Origin: Lachnospiraceae bacterium
GTDB lineage: Bacteria > Bacillota > Clostridia > Lachnospirales > Lachnospiraceae
Length of the DNA stretch: 64,000 nt
Direction: 5' to 3'
Assembly (NCBI GenBank): GCA_910575555.1
Contig: CAJTFX010000007.1
Location: 172,404-236,403, forward strand
Positions 1 through 9,408 of the stretch are shown here, one piece after another. The translations under genes were made by a program, and so were the position numbers. Numbering within the stretch: the first letter of the stretch is position 1; each line of letters starts with the position of its first letter. The notes under the pieces are model-generated. The model was not told the origin of the DNA and did no database searches. It saw only the letters and a program-made list of their open reading frames with translations.

Positions 1-2
1 TG

Positions 3-2582
3 TTTTGTACGGTGAATAACGGCAGGCATACGGTGAATATGGCAAATTCTACGGGAATGTTCGTACGTACCCTGCCAATTTGCCATTCCTGGGAGGAAAG
101 TGCGTCTGTGGAACAATATCTGCAAAACTTCCAGGAAGACTTCTATGAGGTGATGGGTCATGACTGTATTTCCTTTGCTGAGCTGGCGAAAGATTACGGT
201 ATTGCCTCGGATATTCTTTTTGTCTACCAAGGAGAAATGTTTCAGGGCTTGTCAGTGGATGGCGGAAAGTATGCAGCAGTGCCGCTTGCTACCGGCGATG
301 TGCAGGCGGATGTCTCCGTGATGGTGATGAAGCAGGAGGGAGGATATGAGATTTCCCTGGAGTACCGCACAGATTTATATTGTGAGGAGACGGCACGCGG
401 TTTGCTTAATATGCTGCTGCAAGTTTTAAAAGGGATGTTAGCCAGCCAAAGCCTTGCACAAATTGCCCTTACGTCTGAACTGGATATACAGATTTTAGAT
501 CGTTTTAACGAGACGGAAGTTTCCTATGACCACAGTAAAACGGTGATTGATTTGTTCCGGGCACAGGCGAGAAAGACGCCAGATCACACAGCCCTTGTCT
601 ACACGGATAGAAGCTATACTTATGCCCAGGTGGATGAAATGTCAGACCGTCTTGCCGCCTACGTTGCAGGGCTTGGCATTGGCCGGGAAGAAGTGGTATC
701 TGTACTGATTCCCAGATGTGAATACATGGCGATTGCTTCGATTGGCGTTTCTAAGTCCGGTGCGGCATATCAGCCTTTAGACCCTTCCTATCCGAAAGAG
801 CGGCTGGCATTTATGATGGAGGATTCTGCAGCAAAGCTTCTGATTGCTGAGGAGGAGCTTTTGCCGTTGGTACCCCAGTGGCAGGGCAAAGTTTTACTGA
901 CAAAGGATATTCCAGGTCTACCCAAGGCAGACAAACTCCCAGAGCCGCCAAAACCCGAGGATTTGTTTATCCTGCTCTACACCTCAGGTTCAACAGGCGT
1001 GCCCAAGGGCTGTATGCTTGAGCATCGAAATATTACAGCGTTCTGCGACAGCTATCGCAGGAACTATGAATTGACAGAGGACAGCTGTGCGGCAGCCTAT
1101 GCAAGTTATGGATTTGACGCCAATATGATGGATATGTACCCCACACTGACGTCCGGCGCGGTGCTTCATATTATAGATGAATCGATACGTTTAGACTTAA
1201 ATGCATTGCATGAGTATTTTGAGGAACATGGAATTACCAACGCATTTATGACCACCCAGATTGGGCGGGCCTTTGCCACCAGTATGCTTTCTGGTGCGGC
1301 ACGTTCCGGCAATGGAGCGGATGAAAAGAATACCCATTTGAAATATCTGCTGATGGGCGGAGAAGCGTTGACGCCATTTGCGCCTTGCGGCAGCACCCAT
1401 TACCTGAATGTGTATGGACCTACAGAATGTACGATATTAACAACTACCTACCCATTTGAGAAATACGAGGAGGATTTGCCTATCGGCAAGCCTTTGCCAA
1501 ATGTGAAACTATATATTGTGGATAAGCAGGGCAGAAGGGTTCCAGTTGGCGTGCCAGGAGAATTGTGCATTTCTGGCATCCATGTATCTCGGGGTTACCT
1601 GAACCGTCCAGAGAAAACGGCGGAAGTATATGGTGACAATCCGTATAGCGATTTGCCGGAATATAGCAGGATTTATCATACTGGTGACATTGTACGTTAT
1701 CTGCCAGATGGAAACATCCAGTTCATTGGAAGACGGGATGGTCAGGTGAAGATCCGCGGCTTCCGTATCGAGTTGACTGAGGTAGAAGAGATTATCCGTC
1801 GTTACCCAGGCATTAAGGATGCTACGGTGGCAGCTTTTGACGAGCCATCCGGTGGGAAATACATCGCCGCTTATGTGGTTTCCGACCAAGAAGTTGATGT
1901 GGATGGGATGAATGCATTTATCGAAGAGAGCAAGCCACCCTACATGGTTCCAGCAGTAACAATGCAGATTGACAAGATACCTCTAAATCAAAACCAAAAA
2001 GTAAATAAGCGCGCGCTGCCCATGCCGGAGCGCAAGCAAGAAGATTTTGTGACGCCTAAGGGAGAAGTACAGCAAAAGATTTTTGACTGTATAGCAGAAG
2101 TCATTGGACATGGGGAATTTGGCGCAAATTCAGATATCTATAAGGCAGGGCTGACCTCCATTGGCGCAGTCAAGCTGAACGTGCTGCTGTCGGATGCCTT
2201 TGAAGGGGCAGTCATTCGCAATAAGGATTTAAAAGAGCATGACACAGTAGAAAAATTAGAAAAATTCCTGGCAGACAGCAGCCGTGAGGAGACCTTTGAA
2301 AAACAGGAGACATACCCGCTGACTCAGACACAGAATGGTATTTTTGTAGAGTGCGCAGCCAACCCAGGAAGCACGATTTATAATATTCCTTTCCTGTTCC
2401 GCCTGGGAGAAAATGTTGATTTGCAACGTTTAAAAAAGGCGATAGAGGAGACGGTAGAGGCACATCCTTATATTAAGACGACGCTTATGCTGGATGATAA
2501 CGGCGATATTTTGCAGAAACGCAAGGATGATTTTCGTTTGAAGTTAAGATATGCAAGGAGCTGCAAAGGGAAGAACTGGTGA
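3..2582 (+). CDS. NRPS, first part (C-terminal C domain, A-T, first half of second C); partial and frameshifted
   Basis: The window opens inside this gene: the reading frame is open to base 3 and the first residues already belong to the C-terminal half of a condensation domain. An adenylation domain follows (about residues 170-680 counted from base 12) with the A3 loop YTSGSTGVPKG, A5 NVYGPTE, A7 YHTGD, A8 GRRDGQVKIRG and the A10 lysine in NQKVNK. A carrier domain has its phosphopantetheine serine in GLTSIG (about residue 715). A second condensation domain begins at YPLTQTQNG. Hand alignment to GrsA suggests pocket residues D-A-M-Q-L-G-V-I; the Asp implies an amino acid, but I cannot name it. 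The frame ends at TGA 2580-2582 inside this second C domain because one G is missing near 2540; the domain continues in the next frame. The peptide is made in the cytoplasm. Confidence 0.93.
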   Translation, partial: FCTVNNGRHTVNMANSTGMFVRTLPICHSWEESASVEQYLQNFQEDFYEVMGHDCISFAELAKDYGIASDILFVYQGEMFQGLSVDGGKYAAVPLATGDVQADVSVMVMKQEGGYEISLEYRTDLYCEETARGLLNMLLQVLKGMLASQSLAQIALTSELDIQILDRFNETEVSYDHSKTVIDLFRAQARKTPDHTALVYTDRSYTYAQVDEMSDRLAAYVAGLGIGREEVVSVLIPRCEYMAIASIGVSKSGAAYQPLDPSYPKERLAFMMEDSAAKLLIAEEELLPLVPQWQGKVLLTKDIPGLPKADKLPEPPKPEDLFILLYTSGSTGVPKGCMLEHRNITAFCDSYRRNYELTEDSCAAAYASYGFDANMMDMYPTLTSGAVLHIIDESIRLDLNALHEYFEEHGITNAFMTTQIGRAFATSMLSGAARSGNGADEKNTHLKYLLMGGEALTPFAPCGSTHYLNVYGPTECTILTTTYPFEKYEEDLPIGKPLPNVKLYIVDKQGRRVPVGVPGELCISGIHVSRGYLNRPEKTAEVYGDNPYSDLPEYSRIYHTGDIVRYLPDGNIQFIGRRDGQVKIRGFRIELTEVEEIIRRYPGIKDATVAAFDEPSGGKYIAAYVVSDQEVDVDGMNAFIEESKPPYMVPAVTMQIDKIPLNQNQKVNKRALPMPERKQEDFVTPKGEVQQKIFDCIAEVIGHGEFGANSDIYKAGLTSIGAVKLNVLLSDAFEGAVIRNKDLKEHDTVEKLEKFLADSSREETFEKQETYPLTQTQNGIFVECAANPGSTIYNIPFLFRLGENVDLQRLKKAIEETVEAHPYIKTTLMLDDNGDILQKRKDDFRLKLRYARSCKGKNW

Positions 2583-5500
2583 AACCGTATCAACTCCTTG
2601 GCGACAGGCTGTTTCGTATACAATTATTTGATACACAGGAGGGCAACTATCTCTTTTTAGAATTCCACCATATTATCAGCGATGGAGAATCCTGCGGTAT
2701 ATTCCTCCGTGACATGAATGAGGCTTATAACGGAAAATCACTGGAAAAGGAAAAATTCAGCGGTTATGAGGTTGCACTTGTGGAGCAGAAAGCGCTGCAG
2801 GGACAGGAATATACCCTTGCCAAACAATACTATGATGGTATTTTTATGGGCTGCGACACCGATTTCCTTCCAGCTAAGGACCACAGGAAGGAGACGCCTG
2901 GAGTCGGCTTATATCAAAGGGCAGATCAAGCTGATATGAAAGCTCTGAGCCGCTTCTGCACCGACCAGAAGATTACCTTGAATACCTTGTTTACAGCGGC
3001 ATTTGGATTCGTGACGGGACGTTATGTCTATAAAGATGAAGCAGTCTTTACAACCATTTATAATGGCAGAAATGATTCCAGGCTGTCGTCTACCATCAAT
3101 ATGCTGGTGAAGACACTTCCAGTTCACTGTAATCTGGATGGAGAAAAGGAGATTGGCTCTTACCTGAAAGAAACTGGCGAACAATTGGTGAACAGCATGA
3201 ACGCCGACATCTATTCCTTTGCAGAAATCAGCAGGGCTTACGGTATTAAGGCGGATATTATGTTTGCGTTCCAGGGCGACAACTTCCTGTTTGATACGAT
3301 TGCTGGGGAGAAGGCCATCAGTGAGAAGCTTTCCTTAGACACGGCAAAGGCGCCATTGTCCATAGACGTAATGGTAAATGAACATGAGATCTGCTATCAG
3401 GTGGAATACCGCAGTGATATGTATGAAGAACCCACGATTGCCGGGCTGGTTGACAGTCTTGCGGTGGTAGTGCAGGAATTCCAGAATAAGAACCAGTTAA
3501 AGGAAGTCTGCATGGTAAGTCAAAAGGCACGCCAGGAGCTTAAACACTATAATAAAACGGATTATGCAGTGGAGCAGACCACAGCAAACGTATTGTTTGA
3601 GCGGCAGGTTGCACTTTATCCAGATAAAACAGCAGTAATCGCCTGCGGCAAGAGCCTAACCTTCCGTGAACTGAATGAGAATGCCAATAAGATTGCAAAC
3701 CATTTCATTGAACTGGGATTATCCATCGAGCAGATGGTAGGCGTGATGCTGCCAAGAACGGTAGATGTCTATGCCACAAGGCAGGGCATTATGAAAGCAG
3801 GCGGCGCATTTCTGCCCATAGACCCCGAATACCCAGATGAGCGTATCAGCTATATTCTGGAAGATTCAAGAGCGGAATTTTTGCTGATGCCCAGAGCGAT
3901 TGCAAAAGAGCGGAAAAAGCTGCTGGAAAATCTGTCTGCCAAAGTTTTGATTTTGGAGGAGCTTTTGGAACAGGATGGCAATACTAAGAATCCTAAGGTG
4001 GATATCCGTCCTGAAAACCTGTGTTACTGCATTTATACTTCCGGCTCTACCGGAAAGCCTAAGGGTGTCATGATTGAACATCGGAATCTGGTGAACTATG
4101 TGGATGATAACCCCTACAATGTAGAGGCGCAGTCCTATGTATACAACGCCACGGTATCACTGGCATTTGCGGCGATTACCTTTGACGTTTCCATTTTGGA
4201 GGAATGTATCCCACTGTACCACGGTATTACCGTCTGTATGGCAAACGAAGAGGAAATCCACAATCCACTTGCGCTTTCCAAACTGATACTGGAAAATGGC
4301 GTGGATATGCTGACCTGTACGCCGTCATTTTTAATCAATATTATTGACATGCCGGAGATGAAGAAATCCTTGTCGCAAATCAAGGTCTTTAACGTAGGTG
4401 CGGAGGCATTTCCAGAAGCGCTCTATGACAAAATTATGGCTCTGGGAACCAATGCCATTACCTTTAATGGCTATGGGCCCACCGAGACCACCATTGGCTG
4501 TGCCTTCGACCAGGTAACTGGGGATAAGATTACGATTGGCAAACCGATGTCAAACATTAAAATGGTAATGATTGATAAGTACCGCAACCTGCTTCCCGTT
4601 GGCGTACCAGGCGAATTATTGATTATTGGAAACGGCGTCGGCAGGGGCTATGTGGGCAAGCCTGAGATGACAGCAGACAAATTCATCCAGTTTGAGGGTA
4701 GGAAGGCTTACCGCAGCGGCGATTTGGCCAAGTGGAACCACCATGGCAAGATTGAATTTATGGGACGTATGGATAACCAGGTAAAACTGCGGGGGCTTCG
4801 CGTGGAGTTGGATGAGATTGAAAATGTCATGAACCAGTACCCCACGGTCAAATCCAGCGTAGTGCTTGTAAAAGAAAAAGATTCCAACCAGTTCTTATGC
4901 GGTTATTTTGTGGCCGAAAGCCAGGTGGAGAAACAGAATCTGACCTGCTTCATGCAGAAATATCTGACGCCTTATATGGTGCCCAGCGTGCTTATGCAGC
5001 TTCCTGAACTGCCCCTTACCAATAACGGCAAGGTCAACAAGCGCGCCCTGCCAGAGCCGGAATACACAGTGGAGAATAAGAATTATGTGAAGCCGCGCAC
5101 AGAACTGCAGCGCAAGTTATGCGAAATCTTTGAGATGGCCCTCGGCGTGGATCAGATTGGCATCGAGGATGATTTCTTTGAAAACGGCGGTACTTCCCTA
5201 TCAGCGTCTAAAGTGGCGATGAAGTGCATGAGCGCAGGCATTCAGGTAGCGTATGCCGACTTGTTCGAGTATAAGACGCCCTTAGAACTGGAACGCCATA
5301 TCCAGAAGCTGCAGGGAGGAAGCGCTGCCACAGAAGGAGAGGAAAAGAGCGGTGAAGGACAGAGCGCCTTAGAGCAGGTGTTAAGCTGCAATGCGGTAGA
5401 GCATGTGGATGAGATTGTCCCATCTGCACTGGGCGATGTCCTGCTTACAGGCGCAAATGGCTTCCTGGGAGCGCACATCTTAAAGAACATGATAGACAAC

Positions 5501-6538
5501 GAGGATAATGTAATATACTGCCTGATGCGCAAGGGCAAAGCCTCCACCTTGGAGAAACGGTTAAAGAGCATGCTGGTGTATTATTTCAGCAATCCCTATG
5601 AAGAATTATTCGGCAGCCGGATCCAATTGATTGAAGGGGATATCACAGACCCTGACAAGGTAGACAGCCTTGAGCAGTACGGCTTTTCCAGGGTCATTAA
5701 TTGCGCGGCATGTGTGAAGCATTTCTCTGCGGATGACACTTTGGAGCAGGTGAATTATCAGGGCGTTTTGAATCTGATCCATTTGTGTAAAAAGACAGGG
5801 CGCGAGTTGATTCAGATTTCTACGGTCAGCATTGCCGGGGAGAATGTGGGCGGCAAATTCCCACAGGAGAAGAAGCTGTATGAGAATGAACTTTACTTTG
5901 GACAGAGCCTTTCCAATAAGTATATTGACACGAAATTCCGTGCAGAAAAGGCTGTCTTAGAGGCAGCGGCACAGGGCATGAAGGGCAAGGTCATCCGTGT
6001 GGGGAACCTGATGAGCCGCATCAGCGACGGTGAGTTCCAGATAAACTCCGTGACCAACGGATTTATGCGCACCCTGCGGGGATATGTGGCCCTCGGCAGA
6101 TTCCCGGTGTCCATGCTGGATATGCCGACGGAATTTTCACCCATTGATTCTACGGCAGAGGCAATTGTCAAATTGTCTGCGGTTCAGGGCAAATTTACAG
6201 TGTTCCATGCTTATAGCAGTTATTTAATCCAGATGGCGGATGTGATAGAGCAGATGAATGCTTCTGGCATTCTTGTGGAAACGGTCAGTGATGAAGATTT
6301 CAGGCAGGCGCTTTTTACAGCCCTGGAGGATGAGGAGAACAACGAACTGATCTCCGGCCTGATTGCCTATGCATCCAGTGACGCAGACCAGAGCGCCGCC
6401 TACATAGATGCAGACAACAGCTTCACCACCAAAGCCTTGTACCGTCTTGGGTTTAAGTGGCCGATGCCAGACAGCGTTTACCTTAAAAATGCGCTGACAG
6501 CCCTTGAGACCTTGGGATTCTTTGATGGAAGGTTATAA
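2579..6538 (+). CDS. NRPS, second part (rest of C domain, A-T, terminal thioester reductase)
   Basis: This continues the synthetase after the frameshift. The condensation active site HHIISDG is at residues 30-36, so a free-standing product would lack the start of its C domain. The second adenylation domain has YTSGSTGKPKG, NGYGPTETT, YRSGD and NGKVNK; hand-aligned pocket residues are D-V-L-S-F-V-G-I, substrate unknown. The carrier serine is in GGTSLSAS (about residue 873). From about residue 950 there is a Rossmann-fold reductase: nucleotide-binding GANGFLG and catalytic Tyr/Lys in YIDTK (about 1115). Such domains release the thioester-bound peptide by NAD(P)H reduction, usually as an aldehyde. 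The GTG at 2579 has only a modest AAGGGA upstream, so it may be merely the first start codon after the lesion. It is followed 40 bp later by the first MATE gene. Confidence 0.93.
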   Translation: MKPYQLLGDRLFRIQLFDTQEGNYLFLEFHHIISDGESCGIFLRDMNEAYNGKSLEKEKFSGYEVALVEQKALQGQEYTLAKQYYDGIFMGCDTDFLPAKDHRKETPGVGLYQRADQADMKALSRFCTDQKITLNTLFTAAFGFVTGRYVYKDEAVFTTIYNGRNDSRLSSTINMLVKTLPVHCNLDGEKEIGSYLKETGEQLVNSMNADIYSFAEISRAYGIKADIMFAFQGDNFLFDTIAGEKAISEKLSLDTAKAPLSIDVMVNEHEICYQVEYRSDMYEEPTIAGLVDSLAVVVQEFQNKNQLKEVCMVSQKARQELKHYNKTDYAVEQTTANVLFERQVALYPDKTAVIACGKSLTFRELNENANKIANHFIELGLSIEQMVGVMLPRTVDVYATRQGIMKAGGAFLPIDPEYPDERISYILEDSRAEFLLMPRAIAKERKKLLENLSAKVLILEELLEQDGNTKNPKVDIRPENLCYCIYTSGSTGKPKGVMIEHRNLVNYVDDNPYNVEAQSYVYNATVSLAFAAITFDVSILEECIPLYHGITVCMANEEEIHNPLALSKLILENGVDMLTCTPSFLINIIDMPEMKKSLSQIKVFNVGAEAFPEALYDKIMALGTNAITFNGYGPTETTIGCAFDQVTGDKITIGKPMSNIKMVMIDKYRNLLPVGVPGELLIIGNGVGRGYVGKPEMTADKFIQFEGRKAYRSGDLAKWNHHGKIEFMGRMDNQVKLRGLRVELDEIENVMNQYPTVKSSVVLVKEKDSNQFLCGYFVAESQVEKQNLTCFMQKYLTPYMVPSVLMQLPELPLTNNGKVNKRALPEPEYTVENKNYVKPRTELQRKLCEIFEMALGVDQIGIEDDFFENGGTSLSASKVAMKCMSAGIQVAYADLFEYKTPLELERHIQKLQGGSAATEGEEKSGEGQSALEQVLSCNAVEHVDEIVPSALGDVLLTGANGFLGAHILKNMIDNEDNVIYCLMRKGKASTLEKRLKSMLVYYFSNPYEELFGSRIQLIEGDITDPDKVDSLEQYGFSRVINCAACVKHFSADDTLEQVNYQGVLNLIHLCKKTGRELIQISTVSIAGENVGGKFPQEKKLYENELYFGQSLSNKYIDTKFRAEKAVLEAAAQGMKGKVIRVGNLMSRISDGEFQINSVTNGFMRTLRGYVALGRFPVSMLDMPTEFSPIDSTAEAIVKLSAVQGKFTVFHAYSSYLIQMADVIEQMNASGILVETVSDEDFRQALFTALEDEENNELISGLIAYASSDADQSAAYIDADNSFTTKALYRLGFKWPMPDSVYLKNALTALETLGFFDGRL

Positions 6539-6577
6539 CAGACAGCTAAGTCATCCAAACAGTTACAGGAGGATTCT

Positions 6578-8335
6578 ATGGAGAGAAATGCGTTTTTAAT
6601 CAATAAAAAAATCCACCAGTATATTCTGCCAGGAGTACTGATGACAGTTGCAATGCAGCTTGGCAATGTGGTGGATGGAATGATTGTCGGGAACCTACTG
6701 GGAGCGGAGGCGATGGCGGCGATTGAAATTTCTATGCCGATACTTTTACTGTTGCAGATGGCGGCTTTAATGCTTGCTATGGGCGGCGCGGCTGAAGCGG
6801 CTGTGTTTCTTGGGAAACGGGACATGGAAAAAGCCAGCGGGGTGTTCACCGCCTCGCTGGCAGCCGGGCTGGCAATATCAGTGTTTTTTGCGCTGTTTAC
6901 GCCAATCCTGCCGGGGCCTGCAGCCATGCTGCTTGCCGGAAATAATGATTTAGCTGCGCTGGCTGAGCCGTATATTATGGTAAATGTTGCGGGAATCCCT
7001 ATTCTGACAGTGGCCATTATTTTCTGTTATTTTATGAATGCAGATAACCATCCCCAGTTAGGAAGTGCGCTTTTCATCATTGCCAATGTAGTAAACCTGG
7101 TTCTGGATTTTGTGTTTATCCAGGGCTTTCATATGGGCATGGCAGGCAGCGCGCTGGCTACAGTGATTGGTTACCTGGTTGGAATGGCGCCGGTGGCAAT
7201 TTATTTTTGTTCCAAACAGCGGATGCTGCGTTTGCGGAAACTGGATAAAAAAGCCTTGCAATACGTGAGGATTTCTATGAAGGCAGGAATCCCCAGTGCA
7301 GCCTTTACATTGATGTCAGCACTGAAATCTGTGATTATCAATTCTGCGATTGTACGTATTTTGGGAAAAGACCCTATGGCAGTCTATTCTGTTTGTGCCA
7401 ATGCCGTGCTGATTGCGGAACTGTGTGTAGGGGGAATTATTGGACTGGTCCAGAATATTGCAGGGATTCTCTATGGAGAACGTGATTATTATGGCATCCG
7501 TACCCTCTGTAAAAGAGTGCTCACCTACAGTTACATGGCAATCGTCATCTTACTGGTGATATTTTTTGCCGTTCCCGGGTTGATTGCTGGGTTATTTGGA
7601 ATCACAGAAGGCAATATGCTTGCACTGTGTGAGATGGCGCTGCGTATTTTTGCCTGCAGCTTTCCCTTTTATGTATATAATAAATTCCTGATGTCCTACT
7701 ACCAGACAATTTTACAGCCAGGCCTGTCTACGGTAGTGACTGTATTGCAGGGATTTGTGGTGATCGTGCCGCTTACCTTGGCAGGGATTTTCTTCTGGGG
7801 GCTTCCCGGTGTATGCCTGATGGCAGTGGTAAGCGAGGCGGTTACTATCTTTCTGGCTGCTCTCTGGCGGATCATGGGACAGCGCAGCGGGAAATTTGAG
7901 GCTGGCGGCGTTTATATGCTGCCGCAGATCACCAATGAGAAGTTCTTAGACTGTTCTGTTGAGAGCAATCTGGAAGAGGTGATTGCTTTTCGGGAAAAGC
8001 TGTTTGCATTTTGTGCAGACAACCACATAAGTGAACGGGATGCCACGGTCCTTGGACTTGCCGTGGAGGAAATTGCCGCCAATATTGTGCAGTATGGCTA
8101 CCGCGGCGGGAAAAATTATATGGATATCAGTTTTACCATACAGGATGATAAGTACATGTTAAGAATTCGTGACGACGGCATACCCTTTGATCCGTTGGAG
8201 TATCGGCAGCAGAAGGAAGAAGCGGTGGCTTTGGGAGGGATTGCCCTGATTAAGAAGATGGCATCTGAATTCCAGTATATGCGGGTATTGAACATGAATA
8301 ACACAGTGGTGGAGCTGAATATCCAGAAAAATTAA
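6578..8335 (+). CDS. MATE-family transporter fused to RsbW-like ATPase domain (copy 1)
   Basis: A fusion of 585 residues. Residues 1-445 are a twelve-helix MATE multidrug/oligosaccharide-type exporter; the N-terminal part has the typical NVVDGMIVGNLLG. The last 130 residues form a GHKL/HATPase domain of the anti-sigma-factor kinase type, with an intact N-box (VEEIAANIVQYGY), a D-x-G box (RDDGIPFDP) and a G-rich segment ALGGIALIKK. MATE pumps normally end after about 450 residues and run on ion gradients, so the ATPase domain is probably regulatory, phosphorylating or sequestering a STAS partner such as the product at 9066. It starts at ATG 6578 behind ACAGGAGG, 40 bp after the NRPS. Export of the NRPS product is inferred from position only. 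Confidence 0.9.
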   Translation: MERNAFLINKKIHQYILPGVLMTVAMQLGNVVDGMIVGNLLGAEAMAAIEISMPILLLLQMAALMLAMGGAAEAAVFLGKRDMEKASGVFTASLAAGLAISVFFALFTPILPGPAAMLLAGNNDLAALAEPYIMVNVAGIPILTVAIIFCYFMNADNHPQLGSALFIIANVVNLVLDFVFIQGFHMGMAGSALATVIGYLVGMAPVAIYFCSKQRMLRLRKLDKKALQYVRISMKAGIPSAAFTLMSALKSVIINSAIVRILGKDPMAVYSVCANAVLIAELCVGGIIGLVQNIAGILYGERDYYGIRTLCKRVLTYSYMAIVILLVIFFAVPGLIAGLFGITEGNMLALCEMALRIFACSFPFYVYNKFLMSYYQTILQPGLSTVVTVLQGFVVIVPLTLAGIFFWGLPGVCLMAVVSEAVTIFLAALWRIMGQRSGKFEAGGVYMLPQITNEKFLDCSVESNLEEVIAFREKLFAFCADNHISERDATVLGLAVEEIAANIVQYGYRGGKNYMDISFTIQDDKYMLRIRDDGIPFDPLEYRQQKEEAVALGGIALIKKMASEFQYMRVLNMNNTVVELNIQKN

Positions 8336-8471
8336 GATTTATCCCTAAATAAATATCAATTGTCCCGAAAAATACAGTTTAAGAAAATATTTTGTTAATA
8401 TGATATGGAGCATGAAAAATGCTTTTGACACCCTGAGTTTATGAAATGTTAAAAAAAGGAGGAAATACAGT

Positions 8472-9053
8472 ATGAAAAAACCAGTTTTTACAGGATTATC
8501 CCATGTATGCATTTTTGTGGATGATGTGATGGAAGCGTTTCAATATTATGAGAGGATTTTGGGCGCTGTTCCTAACCAACATATTCCCCATTGGAAGAAC
8601 AAAGGCTTTTTCCAGGCGGGAGGTTTTATAAAAGAAGCAGAAGAAGGAGATGTTTCCATTGGCTTTATGGATGTGCCAGGGACAAAGTTTACCATTGAAC
8701 TGATGTGCTACCACAATCCTAAGGGTCGCCAGGAACCCATAATTTTTAAAGCCAATGATATCAGCGGAGCCAGACATGTGGCGTTGAAAGTCATCAATAT
8801 TGAGGAGGCTTTTGAATACATAAAGGCGCAGCCGGACGTAACTTTAATTAATACCACAGAGGATTATAAGGTTTACCAGATCAGCAAGACACTGCCGTCA
8901 GATTTTCATTATTTTGATGAAGCGAAAGAGAAGGATGTTCAGGGCAAACAGAAAGCTGCGGATATTTTGGGCAATACCAAATATTTTTACTTTATTGATA
9001 AGTATGGCTTGCAATGGGAGTTTGAGCAGGGACACACAGATATTGGAGATTAA
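8472..9053 (+). CDS. VOC (glyoxalase/bleomycin-resistance fold) family protein
   Basis: The product has 193 residues. The N-terminal GLSHVCIFVDDVMEAFQYY is a typical vicinal-oxygen-chelate opening, with a second half beginning near ARHVALKVINIEEAF; the glutamate in LQWEFEQ near the end is where VOC proteins often place a metal ligand. Members include isomerases, dioxygenases and drug-binding resistance proteins, so the family does not fix a reaction. It starts at ATG 8472 after AAAAAAGGAGG and ends 12 bp before the STAS gene, in the same transcription direction as the NRPS block. The 137 bp in front of it is AT-rich and could hold an internal promoter, but no convincing -35/-10 pair was found. 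Tailoring of, or resistance to, the peptide product is a guess. Confidence 0.75.
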   Translation: MKKPVFTGLSHVCIFVDDVMEAFQYYERILGAVPNQHIPHWKNKGFFQAGGFIKEAEEGDVSIGFMDVPGTKFTIELMCYHNPKGRQEPIIFKANDISGARHVALKVINIEEAFEYIKAQPDVTLINTTEDYKVYQISKTLPSDFHYFDEAKEKDVQGKQKAADILGNTKYFYFIDKYGLQWEFEQGHTDIGD

Positions 9054-9065
9054 GGAGAGGCAAAT

Positions 9066-9365
9066 ATGAAGATCACAGAGAAATCAAATGGAAACCAGTT
9101 GTGCATTTCCCTGGAGGGAAGATTAGATACAACAACGGCGCCAGAGCTTGAGAAGGTCCTGTCCGGCAGTCTGGAGGGAGTAACGGAGCTGACCTTTGAC
9201 ATGGGTGCGCTTGACTATCTGTCATCGGCGGGGCTGCGTATTCTTCTGGGTACACAGAAGCGGATGAACAAGCAGGGCAGCATGAAAGTCATGAATGTGA
9301 ACGAAACAATTATGGAAATCTTTGAAGTAACTGGATTTGCCGATATCCTTACCATCGAATCGTAG
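9066..9365 (+). CDS. STAS-domain anti-sigma factor antagonist (RsbV/SpoIIAA-like)
   Basis: A single STAS domain of 99 residues. The conserved loop before helix 2 reads ALDYLSSAGLRILLG; the Ser-Ser pair lies where RsbV and SpoIIAA proteins are phosphorylated by their RsbW-type kinase. In such switches the unphosphorylated antagonist binds the kinase and releases the kinase's target. Possible kinase partners are unusually many in this operon: the ATPase tails of the two MATE fusions and the stand-alone kinase at 14514. The phosphatase at 12902 would reset it. It starts at ATG 9066 after GGAGAGG, 12 bp behind the VOC gene. The cognate target, sigma factor or other, is not evident in the operon. 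Confidence 0.9.
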   Translation: MKITEKSNGNQLCISLEGRLDTTTAPELEKVLSGSLEGVTELTFDMGALDYLSSAGLRILLGTQKRMNKQGSMKVMNVNETIMEIFEVTGFADILTIES

Positions 9366-9408
9366 CCTGACATATGGTTGGAGATGCTATTATGAGAAAT
9401 GAGAGCGT

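Noticed and set aside
2531..2582. Programmed ribosomal frameshift in the NRPS
   Set aside because: No slippery heptamer or downstream pseudoknot is evident at TTTGAAGTTAAG, and the repair needs just one G, typical of an indel.
8340..8471. Promoter ahead of the VOC gene (TATGAT near 8399)
   Set aside because: A -10-like hexamer exists in AT-rich sequence, but no -35 lies at a suitable distance.
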